Origin: Sphagnum compactum
Lineage: Eukaryota > Bryophyta > Sphagnopsida > Sphagnales
Reading direction: 5' to 3'
DNA: 64,000 nucleotides
Assembly: GCA_965153455.1 (NCBI GenBank)
Contig: OZ234493.1
Span: 8,918,213-8,982,212, forward strand
Made by a program: the position numbers and the translations under genes. A model generated the notes under the pieces. It worked only from the letters and a program-made list of their open reading frames with translations, ran no database searches and was not told the DNA's origin. Below, piece after piece: positions 24,477-39,200 of this stretch. Every line of letters begins with the position of its first letter. The first letter of the stretch is position 1.

Positions 24477-27400
24477 TTTGCATGCAAGTTTTTGCATGTT
24501 ATTAGTCATTCCTATTATAGGATTTAATTGCATTAAAGGACATCATCACTATCACACTAGTTTGACACCCTTTTTTTTCTTAACAGTGTTACATTTTGCA
24601 TTCAAAGACAATAAAGTCACAAGTTATTATGAAACTAGTAAGTAATATAGTCTATCTATAACATTGGGGGAACACACCTAAATTTAATTTACACATCAAT
24701 CTTTAACCATTTCCTTTATGACAAATCAATTGAACTATTGGTTAAATTGCCTACTCTAGATACATCATAATTACCAACCCATCAATTGAAATGATACCAA
24801 CAAGATGGTTCACATTTCTATGTTGTACCCAAGTAATGTACTCTAGGAGATTATGTGACGAACATCCATTGGACCATATTACAACCTCGTGGTTAGTGGA
24901 ATATAATTTGCAAGAGCATGGTTCAATTTTGAGAAAAATTATCATCAATTAGGGCATGCTATTCAACAATCCATGCTTATCTAGGTTGGATTATATAAGC
25001 AATGTAGATCCCCTATCAATTTTTGCCTTAACATGATCTAGCAATATTCTTACATTGGATGGAGATTTAAATTTTAGAAAATGAAAGACAAGCAGCAATT
25101 TTCATTAATGAATGGTGCACAAATGGTTTCTAAAACCCTGAAGATAATTTCCAAGCTTCAAGGTAGGTTATTTTAAAACTATAGCAATATAGATGTATTT
25201 TAAAGATAACACAACATATTAGATGAAATGAGACCTACTAAAATGGATACACATATTATTTCTATGCAAAGAAGTTTGGGTAATGCGGAATAAACATGAT
25301 ATAAGCATGTTCATAAATTCAAATCAATAAGTTTTGAAAGAAATGTGATTATTTTGTTTGTGTTGTAAACCAAAAATAAGTTAAGATGGTCCCAATGGTA
25401 TTTGATCCCAACTGGTTCTGTTGAAAGGAAACAATTCCTCTCCTCCTACACAAGACTTTTTAATCTATATTAATCATAGAAATATAAACACATACATCAT
25501 ATGATAAGTGCCAAAACTCCAAGTAACATCCTTTGATTTATTATAAGGTTCAATTCATTATTACAAACTTAGAAATATCATTCAATTTATTGAACTTGGG
25601 TGAACATTCTCTATGATGTTGTGGAACTTGCCAAGGTTGGGCAAGTTCACATGGCCACATTATGACAACTTGAAAGCTTCCATTGTTGAAAAGGCGTTGT
25701 ATGCTCTTTTAGCAATGCCCAAGTTCACATTTTGTTGTCCACATGGTGTTGCTAAATTATGTATTTACCATCATGCTAAAATAGAAAACCCCCCCCCCTA
25801 AATTTAAACCAATATTAGATCATTTAATCAATACATAGAAAGAGTTGCATTAAAAAATTTAGTATTTAATATTGTGCTCTATTTATCCATATCAATCTTT
25901 AGTTCACAATGCAACCTTTGGAATTGTCATTTGAATGATATTGTTTGCTCCTTTACAATGTTGTTCATTTGTGGGCTTTGGGTTGAAGTCAACAATCTTT
26001 TAATCAACATGATTTTGAGATTAATCTTGATCAAAGTCAATTTAACACATTGTGCACTATAACTTTAGAAGTTTTGAGCTTGCCATTTCAAGCTTCTTTT
26101 GAAGCATCTGACCATTTATTGAAGGATTCATCAATATCTAACAAATGTTGAATATATTTTTGACAATATATGTAAATTTGTTCTTTCAAAATTGATTTAT
26201 GAATGTCCAATGATTGTCAAAGAATTAACATCATGGTAGATTTTTCTTATGGTAACATTTTTACAAGTCTCTTTTTGCAACTTCCATGTCAAGCATGCTT
26301 TTGTTTTGAACTCAAAAGATAATTTCTTCTTCACCTTCATTTATAGTTGATGTTTGTCTTAGCCTAACTTTTGCAATGCTTGTTCAAGGCTAGGGCTACA
26401 AAATTTGTTCATTGCATTAAAAAAAGAGGTCAATATTCTCATGAATTTAAATAGTTTGTACATTATATTTTTTACATTTGTTTTTAGGTTTGGATTTCTT
26501 GATTCAAATTTGATACATTTGCAAGTCATTCATCTTTTAAGGTTTGATTCTTTCCTCATCATTGCCATTTTTTTTCAATTCTGTTCTTGGATTTCACTTT
26601 TTACTAACTCAAAAAGATTTTCAGGATTTGAACAACATGCTTATAATTTATTTATAAGTTCTTCAATTCCAACTTCACTAAAAGACTTGAATGTTTTATT
26701 TGATGAAGTTTTATGACCCATTTTGAATCCTTGCAAAATGATGTCTTAAATCCTCACTCAAAGTAGTTTATTTGACACAAATACTTTCATGTATCTCATA
26801 CTTTGATCTCATCAACTAACCCCAATTCACAAAATCATGTTAATGAATTCAAAGGTTGAATGACTATAATATGTGAAGAGGGTCATGGTTCCTCACACTA
26901 ATCATCATTAACTTTCAAACCCATTGGTCCACATACTTGAACACTTGCACAATACCACAAGTTCACTTTCCTTATTGATTTTAAAGTCAAAATTGCACCT
27001 AATTGTGGAAGAGAAGTTTGATTTTGATTTAAGTATGCACAAGGTAGTTCAATTATGTCCCAAGACACTTCTACAACCCTTTTGAGATCATGTTCATAAA
27101 ACTTAAATGACATTGGTGTATGAATAAGAAAAAGTTCTAACAAGTTTAGATTACAAATGTCAATATTTTTTTTAATCATTTGGTTTCAAGTAAAACAAAG
27201 ACATCTATGTGTAGATGCAACAAATCAAATTACATGAGGACCTTTCAAACTTTATATCATTACTCTACTCATCACTTCTCAACATCAGTCGTCAAATTGA
27301 TCCTTGAACCCTTTTTGCGCTTTTCAATGGAGTTGTGATTGGCCACCTATGAAAGACAATTCTAATCCCTATGGAGATGCACCACTACCAAATTTTTCTC

Positions 27401-30400
27401 ATTTTTGTGATTAAAAAATAGTTACTTGGTAACCAAGTTTTGGTAACCACATAAATAACCATTATTTTTCCTTATACTATATTTCCTTGAGCCAAAGCTT
27501 ATCTTGTGGTTTATGTGGTTTCAAATAGTGCAATGGTAAAATGTTTTGGCTTTTAATCAACTCCCAAAATGTTAATGACCAAAGCAAACACATCATGGGC
27601 TCCTTTTGAAATCCAAATATCAAAGTTGTTAATTATAGAATCACAATTTACAAAGGTTTGTAAATATATCATTAGTTAGTTTTCTCCACCAAACATGGAT
27701 GTAATCTTTCTGATGAAAATTACCTTTTAAAAGGGAAATTAATTCTTGGACATAAATGCAAAGCCAAACATTTAGACTAGACATTTTCCATAAACTAAAT
27801 TAAAAATTTGGTTTTCATAATCAAAAGACAAAGGTTTATAAGAATTTATTTCTATTGCACATCATCATTTTTGAATTTCTTTTTTAGAATCATAAAACAA
27901 GGATCCCCCAACACAATTTTCCTTTATTTTGCTAGTTATTTTTCCACATTCTTTTTCATTGAATTATTTATTTCTTCCTCAAACCTTTTTGCAACAATAA
28001 CATGATTTACATTCACATGTTTTTTCAACGATATTATTCTATTTGTTTTATGATATGAAATTAAACCTTTTATTGTTTGTGTTTTAAAATTTGATGTTTT
28101 GGTGCATTGATTGCATCATGATAACACAAGATGCAATACACAATTTGCGAACATTCAACATTAACATCCTAATTATCATTTACACAAAAAAAATACCAAC
28201 ATAAAAAAGTTCTACTATGAGGTTTCCATAATTTGTTTTAAGATGCAACTAAACCCAATTAAAAGAAGATCCATGTTTTCTTCTTCACTTTTAGAATTTT
28301 TACTATTTTCAATTTGTAAATTAAGATTATCTTTTAATTTTTCTTCCACTTCTTGTTCTTCCATAATTATATCAATCATGAACACTTCACATGTTTCATT
28401 CCCATTGACCTTATTATCATTAGAAGAAATCTTGTCCATTCCAACCATGTGTTTGCACTAGGGTGCAATTATTGTTGAAATGAACTCATTTTGTGATTAT
28501 GTATGTAATAATCCTATGTCTCACTAAATCATAACTGTTAATAATCACATATGTGACTATGAAACAAATGGATTTAGATTGTAGTCATAGAGGCAAATTT
28601 AATTTATGACTACCTTGTGTTTGGATAAATAATTAATGAAATTCAACATACTCTACCAAGTCATGTTTTGCAACTGTTTTAACATATTTGATCAACTATA
28701 CATGGATAATTAGACCACATGTTGCATCAAGTTTGTGATTGCAATTGATTATCAAAGTTTAAAAAATAATATTAATGCTAGCATTGGTGGTAATTTACTT
28801 TTACCTTACCACCTAAATTGCATATTGGAAACTATCATAGCCTACCTATTAAACAAAAATAGTTAACTTAGCTTACATTTATGTATTGATAATGATTTAG
28901 CTTATCTGAGCCTTTTTAAGCCTACTAGATATGTTATGATATATAGGTTATCATAAAATAATAATTACGTTAGGATTTAAAATTAGGCAAGGATAAACTA
29001 TTATTAGTTATAATAAAAAGTTAATAGGCCATGCTAGTTTCTATAAATTAGTTGTCATTACATAAATAGGTAATAAGTTACATTAATTATTAGTTAGGTT
29101 TGGTAGACTAGGCATACAAATATGGCATTGTACATAATATAAATTACATTTATGTAAATTATATATATATATCATAATTTAAAAAAAATATATGTATTAA
29201 AAAAATCCACAAAATTATGAATTATATAAATTTATTTGATATGTTCTACTTTAAAATCTAATATTTCTAAATGATTATACACCATAAAAAATAAAATTAA
29301 TTAAAAATATTTACTAATGGATCATAAATCAATTATATCTATATATTAAATGTTTTTATATTAGTCATATTAGATATGAGGTATAAATTTAATTTAAGTA
29401 ATTTAATCTAATTCGAATAATAATTAATCAATATTAAAATGTGAACTAATTATCTGAAATTATAAATTTTATTCATTTTTTACACATGTAATATATATAT
29501 ATATACATATATAATATAAAATTTTATTTAAATTTATGAGTCAAGTTTAAAGTATAAATAAATTATATATTCCACATATCTTACATTTCTTTTTTAATTT
29601 AAAGTTAAAATATAAAAAAAAATTTATAATATATCATACCTTTAGCATTAAAATTTATTTCACTGCATAATATTTAATTTAATCACTTTGAATATTTAAA
29701 ATGGACTATATATCAAATATATTTCAAAAACGTAGTAAAGATTTTTATATTACCTATATGTATAATAATCAAAATCAAAATTTTATGTGTATGTTGTAGT
29801 TTATTATGTCCATTTGTAATCATATTAAATTATTAATAATCATTTTTGAATCATTGTAAAATAATTGTATGACCACATTGTTTTTGTAAGGACACATCAT
29901 TTTGTCCACGTCATTTTTTTAGTCATTTGAAACGGCTTTATCTTAAGTCACATTTTAAAATGATATTTTGAACATTCATGTTATTTTATCATCAATCATG
30001 GATGCTGTATGAATGAAAACTTGTAATGAAAAAAGAATGTCATCTTTTTATTACTACGTCATCATCTACTAGTTAAATGCACTATTGATATATGACTACA
30101 ATTTTTTTCACATAAGATTTGAAGTTATATCCTATGATTATAGTTAATTATGTAATTGTTTATAACATTTGGTCATTGATTTTTTGATTCTAAAAGACAA
30201 AATTCCTTCAAATGGTAAAAGAGTTGGCCCCCATCCTTGAGATCAAAATATCAACCATCACAAATGACATGGTGCAAGTCAACCATGATTTGTTGACCAA
30301 ATATTGGTTAGGCCATTTAATCTACATTTCATAGGTGTTTGCTTACCTAATTACTTAAACTAGGTTTTTAGCTTAGCCTAGGTGTGTCAACAATTCATAG

Positions 30401-30415
30401 GATGAAAAGAATGAA

Positions 30416-30455
<40 letters not shown>

Positions 30456-33400
30456 ATATCAATATTTTTATTTAAGTAATCATATAAATGATATATGTAA
30501 TTTAAAATTGGATGTTTTTCATGACTATATAATTGGGTTTAGGGTTAATTTATAATTATTTTTTAGTGTTGCAATTAAAAAAGATTAATCCATTTGTAGC
30601 TTTTAGAGAAATATTACTAGGAAATGGAGAAAAAATAAAATTGTTTTAATGAAAATTATGGAAAATCCTAGAATATTGAAATTTAAAATGATAAGAAATT
30701 GCAAAGGTTGAGAAACAATTTTAAAAAAAGGTTAGGGTTAAGGTTTAAGGTTTTTTTTAAAAAATTAAAAATTTCATTCACTTTTCTTTTGTTTCATGAT
30801 GATTAAAAAATTGTGAAGTGTGGGTGCAACCATACTAATAAGAGCCACAACAAGTGTAATGCATGTTTAATTTTTCATGTTTAGAAATGGTAATTTAATT
30901 TGGTGTTGAAAGGATAAGATTTTATATAATAAGGTTCATAATATATGATTGGAATATATGAATAAATTTGAAAAATATCCGATGAATGAAAAGCTCTCAA
31001 AAACATTTATTAAACATTGTAATGCATGTTTTTAAACACAAAAATGATTTATAAATAGCATCCAAAACTTTTGAAAAATACATATAATTTGAAATCTTTT
31101 ACATTAACCTTGACATAATAATATAATTTTTTTTAAAAAAATTTTTGAATTTTTTTTGAAGACTTTTAAAAAATATTTAAAAAACTATTCCTCCAAAAGT
31201 AGTCCCAAAAGCATGTGGGTGCGGTTCATGTTATCCTGTTTGCACCCATGTATAATGTAATTGAAGTTTAATGTTTGATGTTTTACATTGAGGTTTTGTA
31301 TGCTTTAAAATCTTAAGTACAAAAATTATGCACACGAACAAACAAAAGCAAATTTATTAATCTAACATAAAAACACATACATACAAAGCAAATAAACATT
31401 CAAAACACATGAAAAAATAATTATTTGTTATAAAATCAGAGCTTCAATGTTCATTCCTAGCTCCAAGATCCACACCTACACAAAGGCAAAGGGGATAGTA
31501 CCATGCACAACTTTGAATTAAATAGCAATCAGATTAAGTGGGAGCAATGCAACGAAATTGGTGCGGGAATGGCATGGACTTAAATGGGTTAGTGCTCAAT
31601 GTAACACATGAAGGAGACAAAAGGGTATGGGAGCAACACAACTAAAAGAGTAGGTGTCAACTATACCACGATACAATTTACAACACAAATAGGTGGCAAC
31701 AACACCCACAAAATAGATGACAATGTAAGCAAAATGTAACAAAATGACAAAACAAACAAAAGAAACATGATGATTCGATAACAACAACATGACCGAAATA
31801 GGTGGAAGAAATGTGATGAATAGACATTAGTAATGCAATAGTTTGAAATGGTGAAAAATAGTGAAGGAGAAGAAAAAGGAAAAAAAGGAAAGAGAGCCAA
31901 TAAAATAAAATAAAATTAAATTAAAGAAGTTACGAAACTTTGAGGACTAGCAAAACAAGCACAATGAAAAAAAAAAAACATTTCACAAGCATTTACAAAA
32001 CACAAAACTTTCAAAATCAAATGCGTAATATAATTGTTTTTTTATGTTGGGCATTTTTAAATTTGAAAAAGCAGGAAACACAAAACAACAACATTTAAAT
32101 AAAAAAAAACCATTAGGTTTTAAAAGTGACACCACAAAAAAAAAAGACCCTATAGCTTTGTATCCTTTTAAAAATTAGACATCCTTGCTACTAACTATAT
32201 AAACCCCTTAGACTTAGCTTATAACCAAGCCTGATACCTTGACCTTTCTTTCACCTTTTTACCCCACATAAAATATTAACATTGTGAAGAGAATGGAAAA
32301 AATTTAGATTTCAAGGTGGGTCATCACAAAATTATATCCAAGGATATAGATATTAATTGAGATATCATTATATATGATATTTAGAGATGTGTTCAAAGTC
32401 TAATATGTTCCTTTCAATATTTGCTCAACACTTTTAAACTCTTCCAAAATTTCTTGTATCCTCTTTGTATTCTAAACCTGTTCAAAAGCATTTTTGGGAA
32501 AACGTGTGAAAAAAGGGAATAATGCATGTAAAATTCGCATTAATATGAAATGGCATCCCAAGAAATGACTAGGACTTTTATAATTTGCAAGGATTCATCC
32601 TTTATTTGTCATTAACTAGAACAACAACAAAAAAAAAGTCCCCTCTTGAAACAATGATAGGTGCTAGGGTTCCAACTTGCAACCCTAAAATCACACCATA
32701 TTCTCCTCTCCATTATTTAATGTTTGATACAATCCATCAAGTTTTTCAAGATGACGATGTCAAACTCTCGAATCTCAAGGTAGAAAACATTTTGTGGTAA
32801 ACGGCACAATTTTCATAAAGGGGCAATTTGGCACAATTTGGGGAGCCCAACGACAAAATTTGGGGATCATGTTCCTTTTCCTCTTGTCATGGGATCCCAA
32901 TCTTCATATCAGATTGTGTGCCATGTGAAGCCATTAAGATCTGACCTTCTAATAAATTGTTGTTATTAACATACTTGTTGTCAATCTTTTGGCGATGTCA
33001 GGCTTTAGCAATAGAAGGTCTATACTTGGTAAATCTCCGCAAAAATTCCTTCTCTGCCAAATCTAGCACTATAAAGAAAAGTGGGTATCAATTCAGATGT
33101 TGCTGGATTCTTCTCTTCAAAGTGGAGCCTTAACATAAGGGACTTTGCGATTGTTATCTATCTAACATGCCTTCCTTCCTTCCTTCCTTGCTTGCTTTGC
33201 TTTGCTTTGCTTGCTTGTGGACCCACCAATGACACTCAAGATTGTTTGTTAGTACTTGCTGTTGGAAGCATTTATCACAAGGGCGTTTGTGTGTGGCCTT
33301 TTTCTCTTTCTTCTAATGAGGTTTGTTTTTTCTTCTTTTCTCTTGCTTAGTTGTTCCATCTTTGCAGTTGCAAAGTTTCAAAAGGCATTTTCATTTACAC

Positions 33401-33884
33401 TGCAAATTCCCCCTCCCTCCAATTATAGTTGCAGCAATATGATTCTCACTTATTCTTCACTGTTTTTGTCCTATGGGCAAAAAGTCCATCCATGATCCCT
33501 AAAACGTTATGGGTACTCTGTCTGCATCACAAGGGCGCCAATGAGTACATTCTCACTTCCCATTTAATTTTCAATTGTACAATCCCAACTACTTTCCCTC
33601 TTTCTTTATTTCTTTCTTTCTTTGTTTCTTTTGTGGCCGATTAAAGTGACCTAGTCTTTAAGTGGGAGTTTTTTTTGGGAGTGGGGATGATGGGTGTTGT
33701 GGTAGTGCAAAGGATCTGAAATGGGTTTGTGATTTGTTACTATAAATCATATTTAGTTGTGGGGTTATCTATCTCTTTGTCTTTTGTTGTTACTTTGCTT
33801 TAGTAGATTCGTTCTTGTGTTGTTGTTGTTGTTGCAGCAGATTGTTGTTGTTTTCTTAGAGCAAAAATGGTTTAGTGTGTGGGT
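24477..33884. other. Large AT-rich gene desert
   Basis: About 9.4 kb without a supportable gene. The 28.5-30.2 kb part is extremely AT-rich. Short minus-strand open pieces between about 26.1 and 28.5 kb are Lys/Glu/Asn-rich and broken by stops; they could be remains of a retroelement gag-like frame but show no protease, reverse transcriptase, integrase or zinc-knuckle motif. A (CA)n run lies at 30.42 kb. From about 33.1 kb the composition rises toward the SUVH promoter, with CTTCC and TTTGC tracts at 33171-33217. Confidence 0.55.
30419..30448 (+). repeat. (CA)n microsatellite
   Basis: An uninterrupted CA run that passes directly into a short AT run. Confidence 0.9.
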
Positions 33885-33999
33885 TGTGTGAGGAGGGTAG
33901 GGGAGAAGGGGGGGTGGGGGGGGGGGGGGTGCGGGGGGGAAAATTTGCTACTGCCTAAAGAGAGGGGGAGCCTTGGGGGTGGGGACGGGTGTTTCTAGT
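33885..33999 (+). promoter_or_regulatory. G-rich 5' leader of the SUVH gene
   Basis: A G-dominated stretch with a run of about ten G residues lies just ahead of the first candidate ATG (34000). It is probably 5' untranslated sequence or core promoter; G-quadruplex potential on the coding strand is evident from the spaced G runs. No TATA box was picked out with confidence. Confidence 0.35.
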
Positions 34000-36219
34000 A
34001 TGGAAGAATTTGAGCATGGAAGATGGGGAAATGAAGATGATGATGTGGAAGAAGTGCCAGGACCTTTGGCAATGGTTGTTTTCCATGAAGGTGTTGTAGA
34101 TGTTGATAAGGAGGTCACAGCTGCTCCAGAGGTAAGTACATAGTTCCATCAAATTTGTGTTTGATTGTTTTTGGGGGGTGGGAGGGGTTTAGGGGGATGG
34201 GAAAGCAGGAAGAGGAGGAAATGCTGTGAGGAGAGCTGTTGGTGTTTTGTTTACCTGGTTTTGCTTAAGGGGTTTTTCAGTCAGGGTTAAATTGGGGCTC
34301 TCAATCTTTTTAAGTGTTGTTGGGGGGGGGGGGGAGGGGGGAGGCAGAGAATGCGCGATACGAGTCCAAAACAGAATGGCAAATGGACGTCTGAGCCTAT
34401 TTGGTCAGGACGGAGTCAGAGAAAGCGCAAGCCCATAGCAGTTCGAGATCAGCCCCCCCAAGGGCGTAGACCGGGATTTGGGCGCAAATCCAACCGTCAA
34501 CCGAAGCTTGATGGCAACGAAAAAGTCAAGAAACAAAGGGGACGTGAGGGAGCAGCCACATCTAAGCTAAAGTCTGAACAAGTAGCAGGGCCGTCTTCAT
34601 CAATGGCATTCGTTCATCAGATTGATGAAGACCCTGTTGTTGAAGGGGCGGAAGACGGGGAGGATCGGAAGCGCATTAAAGAAATCTTGCGGAAATATCA
34701 TTCAATCCGACGCAGTTTACAGCAACAGGCGGAGGCTACAAAACCAGGGTGCCCTAAGCTGCGTCGTTCAGATTTAAAAGCAGGGAAGATTATGAGGGAT
34801 AATATGGAGCACTTTGATTTCAACGAGATTGGTGACGTCCCGGGTGTAAATGTTGGGGACTGCTTCTTTTACCGCTTTGAGTTGCTCTTGGTTGGATTAC
34901 ATAGGGAGGTGCAGGCAGGAATTGCCTGCTATCGCCCTAAGAATGGTGACTCTGTGGCTTCTAGTGTCATTGCCTCTGGAGGTTACGAGGATGATCAGGA
35001 TAATGGAGAGTTCTTGGTCTATACAGGGCAGGGTGGGAACAATTACTATGGTGATAGGCGCCAGGCAAAAGACCAGACAGCAACCAGAGGAAATTTGGGA
35101 TTGCAGAACAGCTGCAAGCAGAAGACTCCTGTCCGTGTTATTCGGGGACACTCAAATGTCCCAAGCAGTCCTTCTGGCAAAGTCTACTCTTATGATGGTT
35201 TGTATGAAGTTGAGAAGTTCACAAAGGAACAGGGAAACTCTGGTTTCATGGTATTTAAGTTCTTCATGCGCCGTCTTCCCGGTCAGCCAGAACTAGGGTC
35301 CAATGTTGTAAAGTTCATGGGGAGATTGGCCAAGGTGCCCTCGCAGCGCACTGGGCTGGTCATGCTGGACATCTCTTTGCAGCAGGAGCCAGTCCCGGTA
35401 TGTGTTGTCAATACTGTAGATGCAGATCAACAGCATCCAGAGCCTTTCCAGTATACGACAAAGGTTTGCTATGGAGAAGCATTGATCAAGCCTTCTGCTC
35501 CAAAGCCTTGTAGCTGCACAAAATGCCATGATGTTTTTGGTGGTTGCCATTGTGTGGCAAAAAACTTGGGGGGTAAGCTTGCATATAATCATGATGGAAA
35601 CTTGGTACGAGCTCTTCCAATTGTGTATGAATGTGGCAACCATTGCAACTGCAGCCAAAACTGCTATAACAGAGTAACTCAGAAGGGTGTGCAGCACAGG
35701 TTGGAGATTTTCAAGACAGTCAACAAAGGGTGGGGTGTTAGGTCATGGGATTTCATTTCGGCTGGCAGTTTTGTCTGTGAGTACACAGGAGAATTGTTGG
35801 ATGCTAATGCAGCTAATGACCTGGACAATGATGAGTATCTCTTCAACCTCGACTTCAAGAAGGGGAATGAAGCACGATGGGGGCATGTATCAGATGTCCC
35901 TGATGGCATTGCCTCAGGTATCCCAGGCGCAGTGCCTGATGGAGCAGATTATGTGATTGATGCTAGCAAGCACGGAAATGTGGCACGCTTTATCAACCAC
36001 AGCTGTGATCCAAACCTCTTTGTGCAGTGTGTTTTATATGATCACCATGACCTTAGGATTCCTCACGTCATGCTCTTTGCAAGTAGCAACATCGCACCCT
36101 TCCATGAGCTCACATATGACTACGGGTACACTCTGAACAGTGTGTATGATGCAAATGGAAATGTGAAAACAAAGGCTTGCCACTGTGGTGCAGCCATTTG
36201 CAGCAGAAGGATGTATTAG
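34000..36219 (+). CDS. SUVH-type histone H3K9 methyltransferase
   Basis: Exon 1 (34000-34131) encodes a 44-residue acidic leader (MEEFEHGRWGNEDDD...). It ends at GAG/GTAAGT and joins in phase to exon 2 (34348-36219), giving 667 residues. If exon 1 is not used, the ATG at 34351 gives 622. In the 667-residue numbering, a basic Lys/Arg-rich region covers 45-145 and the SRA domain about 202-356 (GDVPGVNVGDCFFYRFEL, YTGQGGN, YDGLYEV). The pre-SET has nine Cys at about 432-485 (CSCTKC...YECGNHCNC). The SET domain has GWGVRSWDFI, FINHSCDPN and ELTYDYGY, and the post-SET is CHCGAAIC. All zinc and catalytic motifs expected of an active enzyme are present. The family binds methylated cytosine through SRA and methylates H3K9 in nuclear chromatin, silencing transposons; SUVH1/3-type members can instead act as methyl-DNA readers. 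An almost intronless coding region is typical of the family. The exact SUVH class was not decided. Confidence 0.92.
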
Positions 36220-39200
36220 CTAATGATCGAAATTTTGAGGTATCATGTGTGCTAGGAGGACAACTCTTCATGCTAAAACTTGAGCACCAGACCAGAGAGG
36301 TGGCAAGAGGCAAGTACCAACAACCTTATGCTGAGGTTATATTTCTTTGTTTGGAGTTCATCATATGTTAGAATGCTCTCGTTGCAGATTCTAGATTACT
36401 TCAAATTGGAGTAATTTAAATGGAGGATAGTGAGTTTGCATTCTTTTCAGTTGTCCAATTCAAATCCCCTCAAATAGCTGTATAGAGCTTGTGCTTATTT
36501 GGAGATGAAGCCATTCTGGTTTTCTCTTTGATTGAGGCAAGCTGCATACACTGGAAGGTGATTTGGGTGATGTCTTTGTAGACTAGTCTGACAAACCCAC
36601 CTTTTGAATCCTCTACCTTGTCTTCAACAACTTTGTAGCTGAAATTAAGTTGTAGAGGTGTGTGAAGAGTCAAGGTTGAATTTTGATATTTTGGCAATGA
36701 TCCATCAATTTGGTCTGAACTTCTATCCCACTAGTGACAAAGTGGACAACTCATTGTCATTAGTTTTTGGACAATTTGCTTTTGCTATGAATGCTTGTGG
36801 TCATAACTTGAGTTTGAACCAGTTTTGTTTCGTTTGGTCTAGGTGTTGTGAGCATGAACAAACAATGAACATGTCCAAAATTATTGGAACATGATAGTAT
36901 TCCAAATGTAGTTCAAATGATTCTAGAATATTGAAACAATTCAAACGTTTCAAGAGTTGGCTGTTTTTCTTTTATTTTTGCTTTGATCCATTTGGTTGAT
37001 GAAGCCAATGGAGAGTATTGGTAGCTACTCAACACTATTCATCGTGAAGGTGACAATTTGAGATATAGTTGATGAAGTCAATGGGGAGTATTGATAACTA
37101 GTCACTACATTCCTTATCAGGGTGAAAAGTCTTTGAGTTATCATGACTTTCATTCATAGTTGTTTTGATGTGAGTTGATGTAATTGTTACCTTCATGAGG
37201 TTATAACATTATGACTACTTTCATGTGCCATGGTACTATTGGTTTCGCCAAAATTTATAGAATGTTTATCTTCAAAATGATATTCAAAGCTCCCTTTGAA
37301 AACTCAAGTTGAGCTCTTCAAGTTTTATGTTTAGGGAATAAAAGGTTCCCCCCTAGCTACTTGTAATGGGTGATAAAGTGGTTCATCCATCTTCATATTT
37401 TTCTAGAGTCATAGTTCCTCACAAATCAGGTTCTGTCTTTTCTCTTTTTGTTTTCCTTTTCTCCTTTTGTTTCTTTTGTTGTATGAACTTGTAATTGGGG
37501 AGCTTTTTAATTTTTTGAAAAAAAGGTATATATATTAGGTCCTCTTGGTCCTTGTTCAAATTTCTTGAGTTGTTGGTCAATCTATGTTTTTCTTCTTATT
37601 TTTTATGCGTTTTTGTTTCCCCCTTCTATGTTAGTTGTTGGTCGATATCATGGTTGAGTATTCCCATTACTTTCAAACTTAGGATGTAGGTTAATGGTCA
37701 AGTTGACCTCTACCCACTACTATGAGTTGATGAAGTCTAATGGGGAAGTGATAAATAAGTTGTTGGTAGACATGTTATTATTATTGTTGCTTGTCCTTGA
37801 ATAAGGTTAACAATTTTGTTCATGTTGTATGTTTTTCCCTTCTAGTTCATCCCATAGGCACTCAATGGAAAGCAAATTCCTCTGTGATTCATTCTTGGTT
37901 TTAGAAGTCCTTGTTTGGAAGTCTTTCTTTGACTTGAAGGAGTAGTTTTAACCTTGTTTGACTTTCTTAATTGTGAATATGGAGGATGTCTAGAAGCTAT
38001 CAAAGATGTTCAACTAAATAGATCTTTTCACCCCGCTACCTTAGTTCTTGTTGTGTTTACTTTGGTTTCGACTGACATAATGACTAGCAATATATCCAAC
38101 CACGATATGGTTATCGTTCTTGTGCAATCCTTCTCCCAATTTAAAATAATTTTGGCCATGTCATTTTTTTTAAAAGCAAACATAATGTATCCAAATAATT
38201 GTTAATAATGTGGTTGGATATATTGTTCAAGATGTAAGAGTTTTTAGTCATTGCCTTCTTTGCAGTCCTATCAAAGTTATATGAAATTACATGTTTGTAT
38301 TAATGAGGTTTGCACTTTGGAAGGTTGTTGCAAATGTAACGAAAATATTGTTAGATTTTGAAGGATTGTTAACAACAAATATTGAGTTTGATGAAGATGC
38401 ATTTGGCAAAACTTGTTGATCATGGTTATGTTGCATGATGACTAAATCCACTAAACTCAAATGAACTCCAAGTGAAATATTAAAACAATAATTTACCTTC
38501 TTGGTTAGAGTCCTAACTTATACTTGGTGGTTAAAACTAATATATAGTGCAAGTATTGGTTTGTGAACATACCAATTAATACTTATTGAATTTTTAAAAC
38601 CAACTTGATATTGACATTAGATATTTTTTTAGTTCTCATACAAGCTTAGAATTAGTATTAGATTTTTTAAAAAATTTAATATGAGGTTGTTTTCCATATT
38701 AATGTCTAAGGTTGGTTTTTTGATTGGTATTATGCCTAAAATGATTAGGGTACACATGATTTAGTTGAGTTAATTTGATTGTGAGAATAAAAAACATTTT
38801 ATATAATTTTAGTTTTTAAACAACACTTTTTATGAAAAAGATTATTAGAGTGTCAATTTTTATTTTAGGTAATACAATATGATGTGGAGCCCAAGGGGCA
38901 AGGAGATTCAAATCAAAAGGATTTGATGAAGGTATGGTGTAGACATTATTATTGTTGTGTTTCTATACGATAACATGTTGAATGAGTAATGCAATTAATA
39001 ACCATTTGGGTTTGATTGAACTTCGTTTGTAAGAAATCATGCAAATCACAAGGTTATTTATTTTATAGTTCAAAAAAATATGAAATTTTATAGTGGAAAG
39101 AAACTTCATTTAAGATGTGGTTTGTTGAATATTGCATTGAAAATAGTTGCAACCAAACTTTTTTTAAGTTTTGTCTGTCCTTAATTCCCAAGCTACTGGT

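Noticed and set aside
28215-28448. Glu/Lys/Asn-rich minus-strand open frame as a gene
   Set aside because: Low complexity in AT-rich DNA, no domain, no start or splice context.
34850-35956. Open frames overlapping the SUVH exon on both strands
   Set aside because: They are shadows of the long conserved SUVH frame.
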